The notes: generated by a model not told the origin, from the sequence alone. DNA of 64,000 nt from Pseudoroseomonas cervicalis (GCF_030818485.1 NZ_JAUTAJ010000002.1:310001-374000); one strand, 5' to 3'; shown: positions 35,061 through 44,300, numbered from the stretch's first letter. A program made the numbers and translations.

Positions 35061-36062
35061 ATGCGCGACGAGACCAGCCCGCAGGCGGAGACAGAGATCG
35101 GCGAATGGCCGCGCTGGGCCAGCCCGGAAGCGGCCGGCTGGGACGGGGCGGCGCTGCGCCTGGCGCTGCAGCATGCGACCGGTCTCGACACCAGCGCGCT
35201 GCTGCTGGTGGTGGGCGGGCGCGTGCTGCTGGCGGAGGGCCGCGTCGCCGCGCGCTACAATGTCCATTCCATCCGCAAGAGCATTCTTTCCGCGCTGATC
35301 GGCATGCAAGTCGAGAAAGGGCGGCTCGATCTCGATGCGACGCTGGAACAGCTCGGCATCGACGACCGGCTCGGCCTGACCGCGCGGGAGAGGCTGGCGA
35401 CGCTGCTCGACCTGCTCTGCGCCCGCTCCGGCGTGTATCACCCGAGCGGCTATGAATCGCCCTGGATGCTGTCGATCAAGCCGGCGCGGCACAGCGCCGG
35501 GCCGGGCACCACCTGGTGCTACAACAACTGGGACTTCAACGCGCTGGGCAGCATCTTTCGCGAGCGCTGCGGCGACATCTTCGCCGAGTTTTCCACCCGC
35601 CTGGCAGGCCCGCTCGGCATGCAGGATTTCGACGCGGCGCGCGACGGCGCCTATGTCGAGCTGCCGGAGTCGCGGCACCCGGCCTATCCTTTCCGCATGA
35701 GCGCGCGCGACCTGGCGCGCTTCGGCGAATTGTTCCTGCGCCGCGGCGCCTGGCAGGGCCAGCGCCTGCTGCCGGAGGAATGGGTGCGGCTCAGCACCTT
35801 GCCGATTTCCGAGGCCGGGCATCACGGCGCCTATGGCTATATGTGGTGGGTGGCGCGGCAGGGCATTCTCTATCCGAATGTCGTGGTGCCGGAGGGCAGC
35901 TTCGCCGCGCATGGCACGCGCGGCCACAAGCTGCTGGTCATGCCGGCGCTCGACGCCGTGCTGGTGCACCGCACCGATACCGACCAGCCGAACACCTCCG
36001 TCTCCGCCGCCCAGTTCGGCCGGCTGCTGGCGCTGCTGCTGCGCGCGGCGCCGCGCTCCTGA
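35061..36062 (+). CDS. Serine beta-lactamase-fold hydrolase
   Basis: The 333-residue protein belongs to the class C beta-lactamase/D-aminopeptidase fold. The SxxK motif is S70-I-R-K73 and the Tyr motif is Y154-N-N. An HGTRGHK segment takes the place of KTG. There is no signal peptide, so it is cytosolic. It is divergent from the peptide importer and 25 bases before the M81 peptidase gene. In the known microcystin-degrading system, MlrB is a beta-lactamase-fold peptidase beside the M81 enzyme MlrC, so a peptidase role is likelier than antibiotic resistance. An in-frame ATG at 35013 is an alternative start. Confidence 0.83.
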   Translation: MRDETSPQAETEIGEWPRWASPEAAGWDGAALRLALQHATGLDTSALLLVVGGRVLLAEGRVAARYNVHSIRKSILSALIGMQVEKGRLDLDATLEQLGIDDRLGLTARERLATLLDLLCARSGVYHPSGYESPWMLSIKPARHSAGPGTTWCYNNWDFNALGSIFRERCGDIFAEFSTRLAGPLGMQDFDAARDGAYVELPESRHPAYPFRMSARDLARFGELFLRRGAWQGQRLLPEEWVRLSTLPISEAGHHGAYGYMWWVARQGILYPNVVVPEGSFAAHGTRGHKLLVMPALDAVLVHRTDTDQPNTSVSAAQFGRLLALLLRAAPRS

Positions 36063-36087
36063 CCTTTCAACGCCCGAGGACTGGCCC

Positions 36088-37602
36088 ATGCGCATCGCCG
36101 TGCTGCAATTCTCGCACGAGACCGTCACCTTCCTGCCCTATGACACGACGCGGGAGGATTTCATCTATCCCGGCTCGCCGGTGGGCGGCGAGGCGCTGCT
36201 GGCCACCGACGCCAAGGGCTATATGGGCGGCTTCGTGCAGGTGGCGCGCGAGCATGACGGCGTCACGCTGGTCGGCATCGAATCGCCGCTCTGGCCGCGC
36301 ACCGGCTCGGGCTCGGGCTGGGTGACGCAGGACGCCTTCGAGCATTTCCTCACCCGCATGCTGGCGCAGATCGCGGCGGAGGGGCCGTTCGACGGCGTCT
36401 ACATGGCGCTGCACGGCGCCATGGCGGTGCGCGGCGTGGCGCGGCCCGAGGCCGAGATCGCCCGCCGCGTGCGCGAAGCGGTGGGGCCGAAGGCGGTGCT
36501 CGCCGCCACCTTCGACCCGCATGGCAATGAGGATGCCGAATTTTTCCGCTACGCCGACCTGGCCTTCGCGGTGAAATACTACCCGCATTATGACGCGCAC
36601 CTGCAGGGCGAGCGCGCCGCGCGCATGCTGCTGCGCATGCTGCGCGGCGGCTTCCGGCCCAGCCATGCGGTGGTGAAGCTGCCGATCATCTCCCCCACCG
36701 TGCTGCAATGGACCGGCGCGCCGCCCTGGTCGGAGCTGATCCAGCGCGCCCTGGTGTGGGAGGCGCGCGAGCCCGATGTCTATGTGAACGTTTTTTTCGG
36801 CTTTCCCTGGAGCGATGTGCCGGATGCCGGCATGACGCTGCAGGTGACGACCAATGGCGATGCCGCGCTGGCGCAGCGCGTCGCGCAGGACATGGCCGAT
36901 TATGCCTGGCGCCGGCGCGAGGCGCTGCTGAACTCCACCCAGGTGCACCGCATCGCCGAAGGCGTGGCGCTCGCGCAGCAGGCCGTGGCCGAGGGCCAGG
37001 TGCCGGTGGTGCTGTGCGACCACAGCGACCGCTCCGGCTACGCCACCTGGCTGCTGCGCGAGATCCTCTCGGCCGGGCTGCGCCGCACCCTCATCGCCAC
37101 CATCGCCAGCCCCGCCGTGCTGGAAGGGCTGCTGCGCGGCGACACGCCGATCGGCGGCGAGGTGACGCTGGCGGTGGGCGGGCTGGCCGATGAATCGGCC
37201 GGCGAGCCGGTGGAGATCAGCGGCCGCCTCGTCGCCCTGCCGGAGAACCCGCTGCCGCGCGCCATGGGCGGCGGCCAGCGCTGGGCCTGCATCGCCTTCG
37301 GCGAGGGCAACATGCTGGTGCTCAGCGCCTATCTGGCGCAGGTGATCGAGCCGGAGGAGCTGTGGTCCACCGGGCTGTCGGCGGCCGATTACGACATCAT
37401 CGCCATCAAGTCGCGCGTGCATTTCCGCCGCGGCTTCGACGATAGCGGCTTCGCGCAGCGCATCCTGCTGGTCGAGCCGGACCAGCCCTTCCTCGGCACG
37501 GTGCGTCTGGACGGGCTGAATTACGAAAACCTGGAGCTGTCGCGCTTCTACCCCTATGGCGCGCCGGCGGGGCCGCAATGGCTGATGGGCGGGCCCGGCT
37601 GA
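36088..37602 (+). CDS. M81-family metallopeptidase (MlrC-like)
   Basis: This 504-residue protein matches the M81/MlrC family over its length: MRIAVLQFSHETVTFLP (histidine in a possible metal site), YMALHGAMAVRGVARPEAEI, ATFDPHGNEDAEFF with the Asp-Pro-His-Gly-Asn motif, YYPHYDAHLQGERAARML, FFGFPWSDVPDAG, LCDHSDRSGYATWLLREIL and IKSRVHFRRGFDDS. MlrC cleaves linear peptides with unusual residues. A GAGGA site precedes the ATG. It is probably co-transcribed with the serine hydrolase and works on peptides brought in by the divergent importer. Confidence 0.92.
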   Translation: MRIAVLQFSHETVTFLPYDTTREDFIYPGSPVGGEALLATDAKGYMGGFVQVAREHDGVTLVGIESPLWPRTGSGSGWVTQDAFEHFLTRMLAQIAAEGPFDGVYMALHGAMAVRGVARPEAEIARRVREAVGPKAVLAATFDPHGNEDAEFFRYADLAFAVKYYPHYDAHLQGERAARMLLRMLRGGFRPSHAVVKLPIISPTVLQWTGAPPWSELIQRALVWEAREPDVYVNVFFGFPWSDVPDAGMTLQVTTNGDAALAQRVAQDMADYAWRRREALLNSTQVHRIAEGVALAQQAVAEGQVPVVLCDHSDRSGYATWLLREILSAGLRRTLIATIASPAVLEGLLRGDTPIGGEVTLAVGGLADESAGEPVEISGRLVALPENPLPRAMGGGQRWACIAFGEGNMLVLSAYLAQVIEPEELWSTGLSAADYDIIAIKSRVHFRRGFDDSGFAQRILLVEPDQPFLGTVRLDGLNYENLELSRFYPYGAPAGPQWLMGGPG

Positions 37603-37614
37603 GCCAGCCCGCCG

Positions 37615-38694
37615 CTAGGCGCCGGCCAGCAGTTCGAAGCTGGCCTGCGCCAGGGCCTCGCCATTGACCAGCAGCTCGACCCGATGCTGCCCGGGATAGT
37701 GGCGGCGCGTGCTGAAATCGCGGATCTCCTGCCCGGTCGCCAGGCTCGCCTGCGCGCCGGGCGCCAGCAGGAAGGTGCGCAGCTTGAACACCTTGGCGCC
37801 GCTGCGCCCGCCGGCGCGCACATAGTGGATGCGGTAATCCACCACCAGCGTCTGCGCCGCCGCGGCGCGCGATCGCAGCACGACGCGCAGCGCGATGCGC
37901 CCGCCCAGGGGCAGCGCCGCGGGGGTGATGGAGAATTCCGCCACCTCGACCTCCGCCGCGGCGCCGGCGCCGATCAGCGCCAGGGCCCGTGGCTCGCCGG
38001 CCTTGATCAGGCTGCGCAGCGCGTGGCGGATGATCCAGCGCGTGGCGGGCTCCCGCTGGTCCCATTGCGCCAGATGGTCCAGCACCCAGCCGGGGCGCTC
38101 CCGGCTGATGTCGTTCAGATGGTTGGCGACCGATCGGCGCACATAGGGGCTGGGATCGGCCTTCAGCGCCTCCAGGATCGGCGCGGCCAGCGTCGGGTCG
38201 GCCTGCAGCGCCGGCACCCGCGTGGCCCAGGGCAGGCGCGGGCGGCTGCCCTCGCTGGCCAGGCGGCGGCGATGCTCATCCTCATGCAGCGCCCAGCTCT
38301 GCATGCGCGCCAGGGTGCGCGCCGGATCGGCCGCCAGGAAAGGCCGCACCGCGAATTCGCCGCTGCCGAAGCGGGTCAGCGCGGCGATGGTCTCCAGCGC
38401 CTCGTCAAAGGCCGGCAGGCCGAAGCGCGCCGCATATTCGCTGACCGCCACGGCCTGGAAGCCCTGCGTCAGATGCGGCCCCATCGCCCGCAGGATGGGC
38501 AGGGCGGCGGCGAGATCCCGCGGCAGCGCGCCCTGCAGCGCATCGGCGATGTGCCGCACGCGCTGCATTATCGACAGCGCCTCCAGCCCCTGCCCCGCCG
38601 CCGCCAGGAAGCGGTCGCGGTCGAAGCGGGGCGAGGCCGCGACGCCCGCCGCGGCGATGGCCCGCAGCGCCGCGGGGCCGAGCATGTCCTTCAA
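37615..38694 (-). CDS. DNA alkylation repair-like HEAT protein (AlkD family)
   Basis: A 359-residue protein with the AlkD-like HEAT-repeat region in its first two-thirds: LPRDLAAALPILRAMGP, WALHEDEHRRRLASEGSRP, LKADPSPYVRRSVANHLND and RWIIRHALRSLIKAGEP. These helices clamp DNA in AlkD glycosylases that remove positively charged alkylated bases. The last 120 residues (EVEVAEFSITPAALPLGGRIAL onward) look like a beta-sandwich add-on. It is convergent with the M81 gene and stands alone. Confidence 0.85.
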   Translation of the reverse strand: MKDMLGPAALRAIAAAGVAASPRFDRDRFLAAAGQGLEALSIMQRVRHIADALQGALPRDLAAALPILRAMGPHLTQGFQAVAVSEYAARFGLPAFDEALETIAALTRFGSGEFAVRPFLAADPARTLARMQSWALHEDEHRRRLASEGSRPRLPWATRVPALQADPTLAAPILEALKADPSPYVRRSVANHLNDISRERPGWVLDHLAQWDQREPATRWIIRHALRSLIKAGEPRALALIGAGAAAEVEVAEFSITPAALPLGGRIALRVVLRSRAAAAQTLVVDYRIHYVRAGGRSGAKVFKLRTFLLAPGAQASLATGQEIRDFSTRRHYPGQHRVELLVNGEALAQASFELLAGA

Positions 38695-38784
38695 GAGACA
38701 GAGCCTCCAGCACCGGGTGGCGAAGCTGCCGCCCGACCTGCCCCGTTGGTAACCCGCCCCAGGGCCATCCGGCCAGGGCCGCGC

Positions 38785-39369
38785 CTATGCCGCGGCCTCC
38801 GGCGGGCAGAGATGGCGCAGCATCAGGCGGAAGCGGCGCAGCGGCGCGGCGGAGCGCTCGACCTTCATCTGCAGCAGCGTGCCCTGCCAGGCGGCCAGCA
38901 GGAAGCCGGCGCGGGCGGCGGGCGGCGGGGCGTCCGGCGCGGCGGGCAGCAGGGCCAGCACCGCCTCGAAGGCGGCGCGCTGCCGGGCGATGATCTCGCC
39001 CAGCCGGGTGCGGATCGCCTCGCTCTGCGAGGGGATTTCCGCCGCCAGATCGACCACCAGGCAGCCGCGGCGATACTCCGCCGCCGCCGCCAGCGCCTCG
39101 ATCCGGTCGAAATAGGCCGCCAGCCGCGCGGCGGGCGGGCGGGCGGCATCCGCCAGCGTCGCCGCCATCACCGCCTCCAGCCGCGCCAGGTACAGCTCCA
39201 GCGCGGCCAGGCCGAGGCCCTGCTTCGAGCGAAAGTGATTGGTCAGCGAACCCTGCGGAATCCCGGCCTCGACAGCGATTTCACGCAGGCCCGTGGCGGC
39301 ATAGCCGCGCGCCTGGAAGATCTCCGCCGCCTTGGCGACCAGCTGGTCGCGCTGTGTGCCCTTGCCCAT
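38785..39369 (-). CDS. TetR/AcrR-family regulator (LmrA/YxaF-like)
   Basis: A 194-residue repressor. The DNA-binding part is KAAEIFQARGYAATGLREIA, AGIPQGSLTNHFRSKQGLG; the phrase GSLTNHF with CLVVDLAAE later is typical of the LmrA/YxaF subgroup. It is divergent from the alpha/beta hydrolase gene with a small dyad between them, the common arrangement of a local repressor and its target. Confidence 0.9.
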   Translation of the reverse strand: MGKGTQRDQLVAKAAEIFQARGYAATGLREIAVEAGIPQGSLTNHFRSKQGLGLAALELYLARLEAVMAATLADAARPPAARLAAYFDRIEALAAAAEYRRGCLVVDLAAEIPSQSEAIRTRLGEIIARQRAAFEAVLALLPAAPDAPPPAARAGFLLAAWQGTLLQMKVERSAAPLRRFRLMLRHLCPPEAAA

Positions 39370-39380
39370 GCCGGCAGGAT

Positions 39381-39394
39381 AATACGATTGTATT
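39381..39394. promoter_or_regulatory. Dyad between the TetR and hydrolase genes
   Basis: AATAC-GATT-GTATT, a perfect inverted repeat in the only AT-rich stretch of the 68-base divergent gap. Probable binding site of the adjacent TetR protein, overlapping both promoters. Confidence 0.55.
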
Positions 39395-39437
39395 GGGCCG
39401 CCTAGCCTGCCGCTGGGCCAGGCTGCAGGAGACGACC

Positions 39438-40166
39438 ATGCCGGCCTTCCTCATCCATGGCGTGTCCGAGACGCATCGTCTCTGGACGCCGCTCCTCGGC
39501 CATCTGGCGCGCCGCGACATCGTCGCCCTCGACCTGCCCGGCTTCGGCAGCCCGGTGCCGGCGGGGTTCGATGCCAGCAAGGAGGCCTATGTCGACTGGC
39601 TGATCGCGCGCCTCGAGGCCGCCAGCCAGCCGGTCGATCTGGTGGCGCATGATTGGGGCTGCATCCTGGCGCTGCGGGTCGCCTCGCTGCGGCCGGATCT
39701 GGTGCGCAGCTTCGTGGCCGGCGGCGGGGTGATCGACCCGGCCTATGAATGGCATCCCCTGGCGCGGATCTGGCAGACACCGGGCGAGGGCGAGGCCTAT
39801 TTCGCCCGCTTCGATCCCGCGCCGGTGGTGGAGCGGCTGACCCAGGACGGCGTGCCGCCGGCGCGCGCCGCCGAGACCGCGGCGGGGGTCGACCGCGTCA
39901 TGGGCGGGTGCATCCTGCGCCTCTACCGCTCGGCGCTGGAGGTCGGCCGCGAATGGGCGCCGGGCCTGGCCCATATCACCGCGCCGGGGCTGGTGCTGCA
40001 CGGCCTGCGCGACCGCGCCTGCCCGCAAGCCTTCGCCGAGCGCATGGCGGCGGCGGGGGCCGGCTTCCAGCCGCTCGACAGCGGCCACTGGTTCCCGCTG
40101 CACCGGCCGGCCGAGATGGCGGCGGCGGTGCAGCGGCACTGGGCGGAGCATGGCCTGACGGGCTGA
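39438..40166 (+). CDS. Alpha/beta hydrolase
   Basis: A 242-residue cytosolic hydrolase of the alpha/beta fold. The oxyanion loop reads FLIHGVSETHRLW. The nucleophile elbow is VAHDWGCILAL, where Asp replaces Ser as nucleophile, as in haloalkane dehalogenases and epoxide hydrolases. GLVLHGLRDRACP carries the second acidic residue, and SGHWFPLHRP the catalytic His. CAGGAGA precedes the ATG. It lies divergent from the TetR gene, so it may be induced by its own substrate. Dehalogenase or epoxide hydrolase activity is possible, not shown. Confidence 0.9.
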   Translation: MPAFLIHGVSETHRLWTPLLGHLARRDIVALDLPGFGSPVPAGFDASKEAYVDWLIARLEAASQPVDLVAHDWGCILALRVASLRPDLVRSFVAGGGVIDPAYEWHPLARIWQTPGEGEAYFARFDPAPVVERLTQDGVPPARAAETAAGVDRVMGGCILRLYRSALEVGREWAPGLAHITAPGLVLHGLRDRACPQAFAERMAAAGAGFQPLDSGHWFPLHRPAEMAAAVQRHWAEHGLTG

Positions 40167-40246
40167 GGCGGACGCCGGGGGCGGCACCGTTTCGCCTTCC
40201 GCGCCGCGCCCCTACTCTGCCCCGGCCAAGACCGGGAATCGCCTGC

Positions 40247-41158
40247 ATGACCCTGACCCGCGCGCCCGCGCTGCTGCTGCTGCTCGGCCTCGCCCATTGC
40301 GCCGCCGGCCCCGGGGCCGGGCCGGCCACCGGCGGCACGCAGCCGGAATGCCGCTACGACACCACCCAGGGCCTGGCGCTGCAGGGCCCGACCGGCCTGC
40401 TGCTGCCGGCCGAGATCAACGGCCAGGCGCTGCTGATGGAGGTCAATACCGGGCTCGGCCTCAGCAGCCTGCTGCCCGCGGTGGCCGGGCGGCTGGAGCT
40501 GCCGCCCGATCCGACGCGGCAATCCAGCTATGGCGGGCGCGGCGCGCCGATCACCGCGCGCAACGTGCTGGCGCGCAGCCTGCGCATCGGGCCGCAGGCA
40601 TGGAGCGATGTCAGCCTGGGCGTGCGGCCGGTGGCCGGCGACCGGGCGCCGGACGGCTTCCTGGCCGCCGACCTGCTGCAGCAGACCGAGCTGGAGCTGG
40701 AACTGGGCGCCCGCCGCGTGGCGCTGCATCCGCGCCGCAATTGCCGCGCCGGCGAGCCGCCCTGGGCGCCGGCCGCCAGCCTGCCGCTGATGCTGCGCGA
40801 GCATGGCACGCCGGTGATCACCGTGCGCATCAATGGCGAGCCGGTGCAGGCGGTGATCCAGAGCGGCAACAACGCCACCATCCTGAACCGCCGCCTGGCC
40901 GAGCGGCTGCGCCTGCCCGCCGCCGCCGCCACGGGGCGGCGCAGCCGCAGCCAGGATCTGCGCGGCATGGATGGGCGGGGCACGGAATATCGCGTCGCCC
41001 TCGCCGCCGGGGCGGAGACGCTGCCGGACCAGCTGGTGGTGGTCAGCGACGAGAGCGGCGGCCAGGATCTGGTGCTGGGCCAGGATTGGCTGGCCCGGCG
41101 CAAGGTCTGGATCTCCTATGGCGGGCGCCGGGTCTTCCTGGCGCCGCCCGGCGGCTGA
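40247..41158 (+). CDS. Retropepsin-like lipoprotein with degenerate active sites
   Basis: The 303-residue product has a signal ending LAHC-A (possible lipobox, C18) and two retropepsin-like domains. In each the D-[TS]-G active-site motif is altered: VNTG (N67) in the first and IQSG (Q205) in the second. The rest of the fold is kept: LPAEINGQALLMEVNTGLG, DGFLAADLL, ITVRINGEPVQAVIQSG, and a final DLVLGQDWLARRKVWISYG. Without either aspartate it should not cleave peptides, so it may bind or scaffold. It is followed closely by the convergent iron ABC operon. Confidence 0.8.
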   Translation: MTLTRAPALLLLLGLAHCAAGPGAGPATGGTQPECRYDTTQGLALQGPTGLLLPAEINGQALLMEVNTGLGLSSLLPAVAGRLELPPDPTRQSSYGGRGAPITARNVLARSLRIGPQAWSDVSLGVRPVAGDRAPDGFLAADLLQQTELELELGARRVALHPRRNCRAGEPPWAPAASLPLMLREHGTPVITVRINGEPVQAVIQSGNNATILNRRLAERLRLPAAAATGRRSRSQDLRGMDGRGTEYRVALAAGAETLPDQLVVVSDESGGQDLVLGQDWLARRKVWISYGGRRVFLAPPGG

Positions 41159-41173
41159 CAGGGCGGCGGCGGG

Positions 41174-42001
41174 TCAGAACCCCGCCGCGCCGCGCCGGCG
41201 CGGCCGCGCCGAACCATCCACCGTCAGGAAGGGATGGCCGCGCGAGCAGCGCTCCAGCCGCGCCTCCACGCCATAGACCTGGTGCAACAAGGCGGGCGTC
41301 AGCGTCTCGACCGGCGCGCCGGCGGCGATGATGCGGCCCTCGCTCAGCACCGCCACCTGGTCGGCGAAGCGCAGCGCCTGGTTCAGGTCGTGGATGGCGA
41401 TGACGATGCACAGGCCCTGGCGGTCGGCCAGCTCGCGCAGCAGGGCCAGCACCTCGACCTGGCGCTGCAGGTCGAGCGCGCTGGTCGGCTCATCCAGCAG
41501 CAGGATGCGCGGCCGGCGCACCAGCGCCTGGGCCAGCGCCACCAGCTGGCGCTGCCCGCCCGACAGCTCGCCCAGATTGCGGGTGGCGAGGTCCTCGATC
41601 TCCAGCATCATCAGCGTGGCGGTGACCGCATCGGCCTCCGCATCGCTGACCGACCAGCCGCCGCCGCCCTGCTTGCCGGCCAGCAGCACCGCCTCGAACA
41701 CGGTCAGCACCGCGGCGGCCGCATTGTCCTGCGGCAGGTAGCAGGGCCGCGCCGGGTCCTGCGGCGCCAGGCGCGACAGCGCCTGCCCGTCCAGCGCCAC
41801 CGTGCCGGGGCCGGAAAGCTGGCCGACGATGCGGCGGAACAGGGTCGACTTGCCGGCGGCGTTCGGGCCCAGCAGCGCCGTCACGCTGCCACCGCGCAAG
41901 GGCGGCAGGGTGACGCCGCGCAGCACCTCGCGCCTGCCGTAGGAGACGGCGATCTCCTCGACCGCAAGATGCAGGGTGGGAAGCGGCGGGATGGCGTTCA
42001 C
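41174..42001 (-). CDS. Iron/siderophore ABC transporter ATP-binding protein (FecE-like)
   Basis: The 275-residue ATPase: Walker A GPNAAGKST, Q-loop YLPQDNAAAAVLTVFEAVLL, signature LSGGQRQLVALAQAL, Walker B ILLLDEPTSALD, switch IAIHDLNQALRFAD. The GPNA-GKST and HDLNQA variants are typical of the iron-chelate and B12 family. It overlaps the permease gene by four bases and closes the Fur-preceded operon. Confidence 0.94.
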   Translation of the reverse strand: MNAIPPLPTLHLAVEEIAVSYGRREVLRGVTLPPLRGGSVTALLGPNAAGKSTLFRRIVGQLSGPGTVALDGQALSRLAPQDPARPCYLPQDNAAAAVLTVFEAVLLAGKQGGGGWSVSDAEADAVTATLMMLEIEDLATRNLGELSGGQRQLVALAQALVRRPRILLLDEPTSALDLQRQVEVLALLRELADRQGLCIVIAIHDLNQALRFADQVAVLSEGRIIAAGAPVETLTPALLHQVYGVEARLERCSRGHPFLTVDGSARPRRRGAAGF

Positions 42002-43080
42002 CAGCTGCGGCTCCGCGTGCTGAGGATCAGGCTGAAGAAGAAGGGCACGCCGACCAGCGCGGTGACCACGCCGATCGGCAGGATCAGCCCGGGGATGATC
42101 GACTTGCTGAGCACCGAGGCGGCGGAGAGCAGCAGCGCCCCCGAGATCGCCGAGGCCGGCAGGAAGAAGCGCTGATCCTCGCCCACCAGCATGCGCGCGA
42201 TATGCGGGCCGACCAGCCCCACGAAGCCGATGGTGCCGACGAAAGCGACCGAGATGGCGGCCAGCGCGCTGACCAGCAGGATGGTCTGCAGCCGCAGCCG
42301 CCCGACCTGGATGCCGAAGCTGGCCGCCTTGTGCTCGCCCAGCCGCAGCGCGGTGAGCGACCAGGCCTGCCGCACGAAGAAGGGCCAGACGAGGACCAGC
42401 ACCAGCGCGGCGATACCGAGCTTGGGCCAGGTGGTGCGGCCGAGGCTGCCCATGGTCCAGAACACCACCGCCGCCAGCGCCTGCTCGGAGGCGATGAATT
42501 CCAGCGCCGCCAGCGCCGCGTTGAAGGTGAAGACCAGGGCGATGCCGAGCAGCACGATGGTCTCGGTGCCCATGCCGCGGCGCTGGCTCAGCGCATGGAT
42601 CAGCAGCGAGCAGCCCATGGCGCAGAGGAAGGCATTGGCCGGGATGGTCCAGGCCGACCAGCCCGCGGGCAGCAGGCTGACGCCCAGCACGAAGCCCAGC
42701 GCCGCGCCGAAGCCGGCGGCGGCCGAGATGCCCAGCGTGAAGGGGCTGGCCAGCGGGTTGTTCAGCACCGTCTGCATCTGGGCGCCGGCCACCGACAGGC
42801 TGGCGCCGACCACCACGGCCATCAGCGCGACCGGCAGCCGGATCTCGCGCACCACGACGCTGACATCAAGCGGCGCGTCGAAGCCCAGCAACGCTTTCAG
42901 CACCTCGCCATAGGCGTAGCGCGCGGGGCCGAGGGCGAGATCGGCCACCAGGCTGGCCAGCAGCAGCAGCGCCAGCAGGCCGAGCAGCGCCAGCCGCTTG
43001 CGCGACAGGGCGCGATAGGCGCCGCGGCCCCGCGCCAGATCGGCGGCGGGGCTTGCCGCGCGCTCCACCACGCCGCTCAT
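41998..43080 (-). CDS. Iron/siderophore ABC transporter permease (FecCD family)
   Basis: A 360-residue permease with about ten helices. Family signals: RLPVALMAVVVGASLSVAGAQMQTVLNNPLASP, LGISAAAGFGAALGFV, GSLGRTTWPKL, and FVGTIGFVGLVGPHIARMLVG near the end, the ATPase-coupling region. The start ATG overlaps the binding-protein stop (ATGA). As a single FecCD gene it must form a homodimer. Confidence 0.94.
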   Translation of the reverse strand: MSGVVERAASPAADLARGRGAYRALSRKRLALLGLLALLLLASLVADLALGPARYAYGEVLKALLGFDAPLDVSVVVREIRLPVALMAVVVGASLSVAGAQMQTVLNNPLASPFTLGISAAAGFGAALGFVLGVSLLPAGWSAWTIPANAFLCAMGCSLLIHALSQRRGMGTETIVLLGIALVFTFNAALAALEFIASEQALAAVVFWTMGSLGRTTWPKLGIAALVLVLVWPFFVRQAWSLTALRLGEHKAASFGIQVGRLRLQTILLVSALAAISVAFVGTIGFVGLVGPHIARMLVGEDQRFFLPASAISGALLLSAASVLSKSIIPGLILPIGVVTALVGVPFFFSLILSTRSRSW

Positions 43081-44222
43081 GCGCCGAGCGAGACCCAGTA
43101 GCCCGGCTTGTATTCCACCGGCAGGAAGCGCGCATGGAATTCGCGGAAGGTCGCATCCGGGTCGAGATCGGCGAACAGCGCCGGATGCAGCCATTTGGCG
43201 ATCGCCTGGATGGCGACGAACTGGTACGGGCTGTCGTAGAACTGGTGCCAGATGGCGTGCACCCGGCCGCTGGAGGAGACCGGCAGGGTGCGGTAGGCCG
43301 GGCGCTGCATCAGCCGCGTCAGCTTGGCCCGCGCCTCGGCCGGATCGGCGCCGGGGCCGACACCGACCCAGCCGCCATCGGGGGCGAAGAGCTTCCAGTT
43401 GCTGCCGGTGACGATGACGACATCCGGCCTGGAGGCCACCACCTGCTCCGGATTGACGGTGCCGAAGGTGCCGGGGATCAGCCCGGCGGCGATGTTGACG
43501 CCGCCCGCCACGCTGACCATGCGGCCGAAATTCTCGTCGCCGAAGGACATGCAGCAATTCTCGTCATAGCCGGCGGCGCGCTCGATCATCACGCGCGGGC
43601 GGGCGCCCGAGAAGTCGCGCAGCCGGTCGGTGACGCGGGCGATCTGGCTGCGGCGGTATTCCGCCAGCTCCAGCGCCCGGGCTTCCTGCCCCAGCAGCGC
43701 GCCCAGGATGGCGATGCTGCGCTCGGCATGCTCGAAGGGCTTCTCGCGGAAGTCGATGAAGACGATCGGGATGTTGACGCGCGCCAGCTTGCCGATCAGC
43801 CCGCCATCATCGATCGCCGCCTTGGATTCCAGATTCATCACCACGACATCCGGGCGCAGGGCGATCACCTGCTCGATGTCGAAGGCGCCATCCTTCCAGC
43901 CGCCGAAGCTCGGCAGCCGGGCGATCTGCGGGTATTTCCGCTCATATTCGGTGTAGCCGTCGAAATCCGCCTTGCGGAAATCGTCGCGCCAGCCGACCAC
44001 GCGGCCGAAGGGGTTGTCGCGGTCCAGCGCGGCCACGGCATAGGTCTGCCGCCCCTCGCCCAGGATCATGCGGCGCACCGGCGCATTCACCGTCACCTGG
44101 CGGCCGGCGATGTCGGTCAGCGCCAGGGGGGCGGCGCGCGCCGGGCGCGGCGCGGCCAGCAGCGGCGCCGAGGCCAGGCCGGCGGCGGCCAGGGACAGGA
44201 AATCGCGTCGTGTGGCGCGCAT
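43077..44222 (-). CDS. Iron/siderophore ABC substrate-binding protein
   Basis: A 381-residue periplasmic protein with a Tat-like signal (TRRDFLSLAAAGLASAPLL). The two-lobed class III fold is seen in LTDIAGRQVTVNAPVRRMIL, FDIEQVIALRPDVVVMNLES, IPIVFIDFREKPFEHAERSI and NPEQVVASRPDVVIVTGS. A Cys-Cys pair (DENCCMSF) is shared with the frameshifted paralogue at 25254-26400 (RDCCYS). Both also end in a similar W-x-S-L-G tail. A Fur box lies about 80 bases upstream. It begins the permease/ATPase operon. Confidence 0.94.
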   Translation of the reverse strand: MRATRRDFLSLAAAGLASAPLLAAPRPARAAPLALTDIAGRQVTVNAPVRRMILGEGRQTYAVAALDRDNPFGRVVGWRDDFRKADFDGYTEYERKYPQIARLPSFGGWKDGAFDIEQVIALRPDVVVMNLESKAAIDDGGLIGKLARVNIPIVFIDFREKPFEHAERSIAILGALLGQEARALELAEYRRSQIARVTDRLRDFSGARPRVMIERAAGYDENCCMSFGDENFGRMVSVAGGVNIAAGLIPGTFGTVNPEQVVASRPDVVIVTGSNWKLFAPDGGWVGVGPGADPAEARAKLTRLMQRPAYRTLPVSSSGRVHAIWHQFYDSPYQFVAIQAIAKWLHPALFADLDPDATFREFHARFLPVEYKPGYWVSLGA

Positions 44223-44300
44223 GGAGAAGCCTCGTCCGGCAGGAGGGTCGCGGGCGCGGGCGCCCTGCCCGCCGCGGCGTGGCCGCCGGTATCCTACGAG

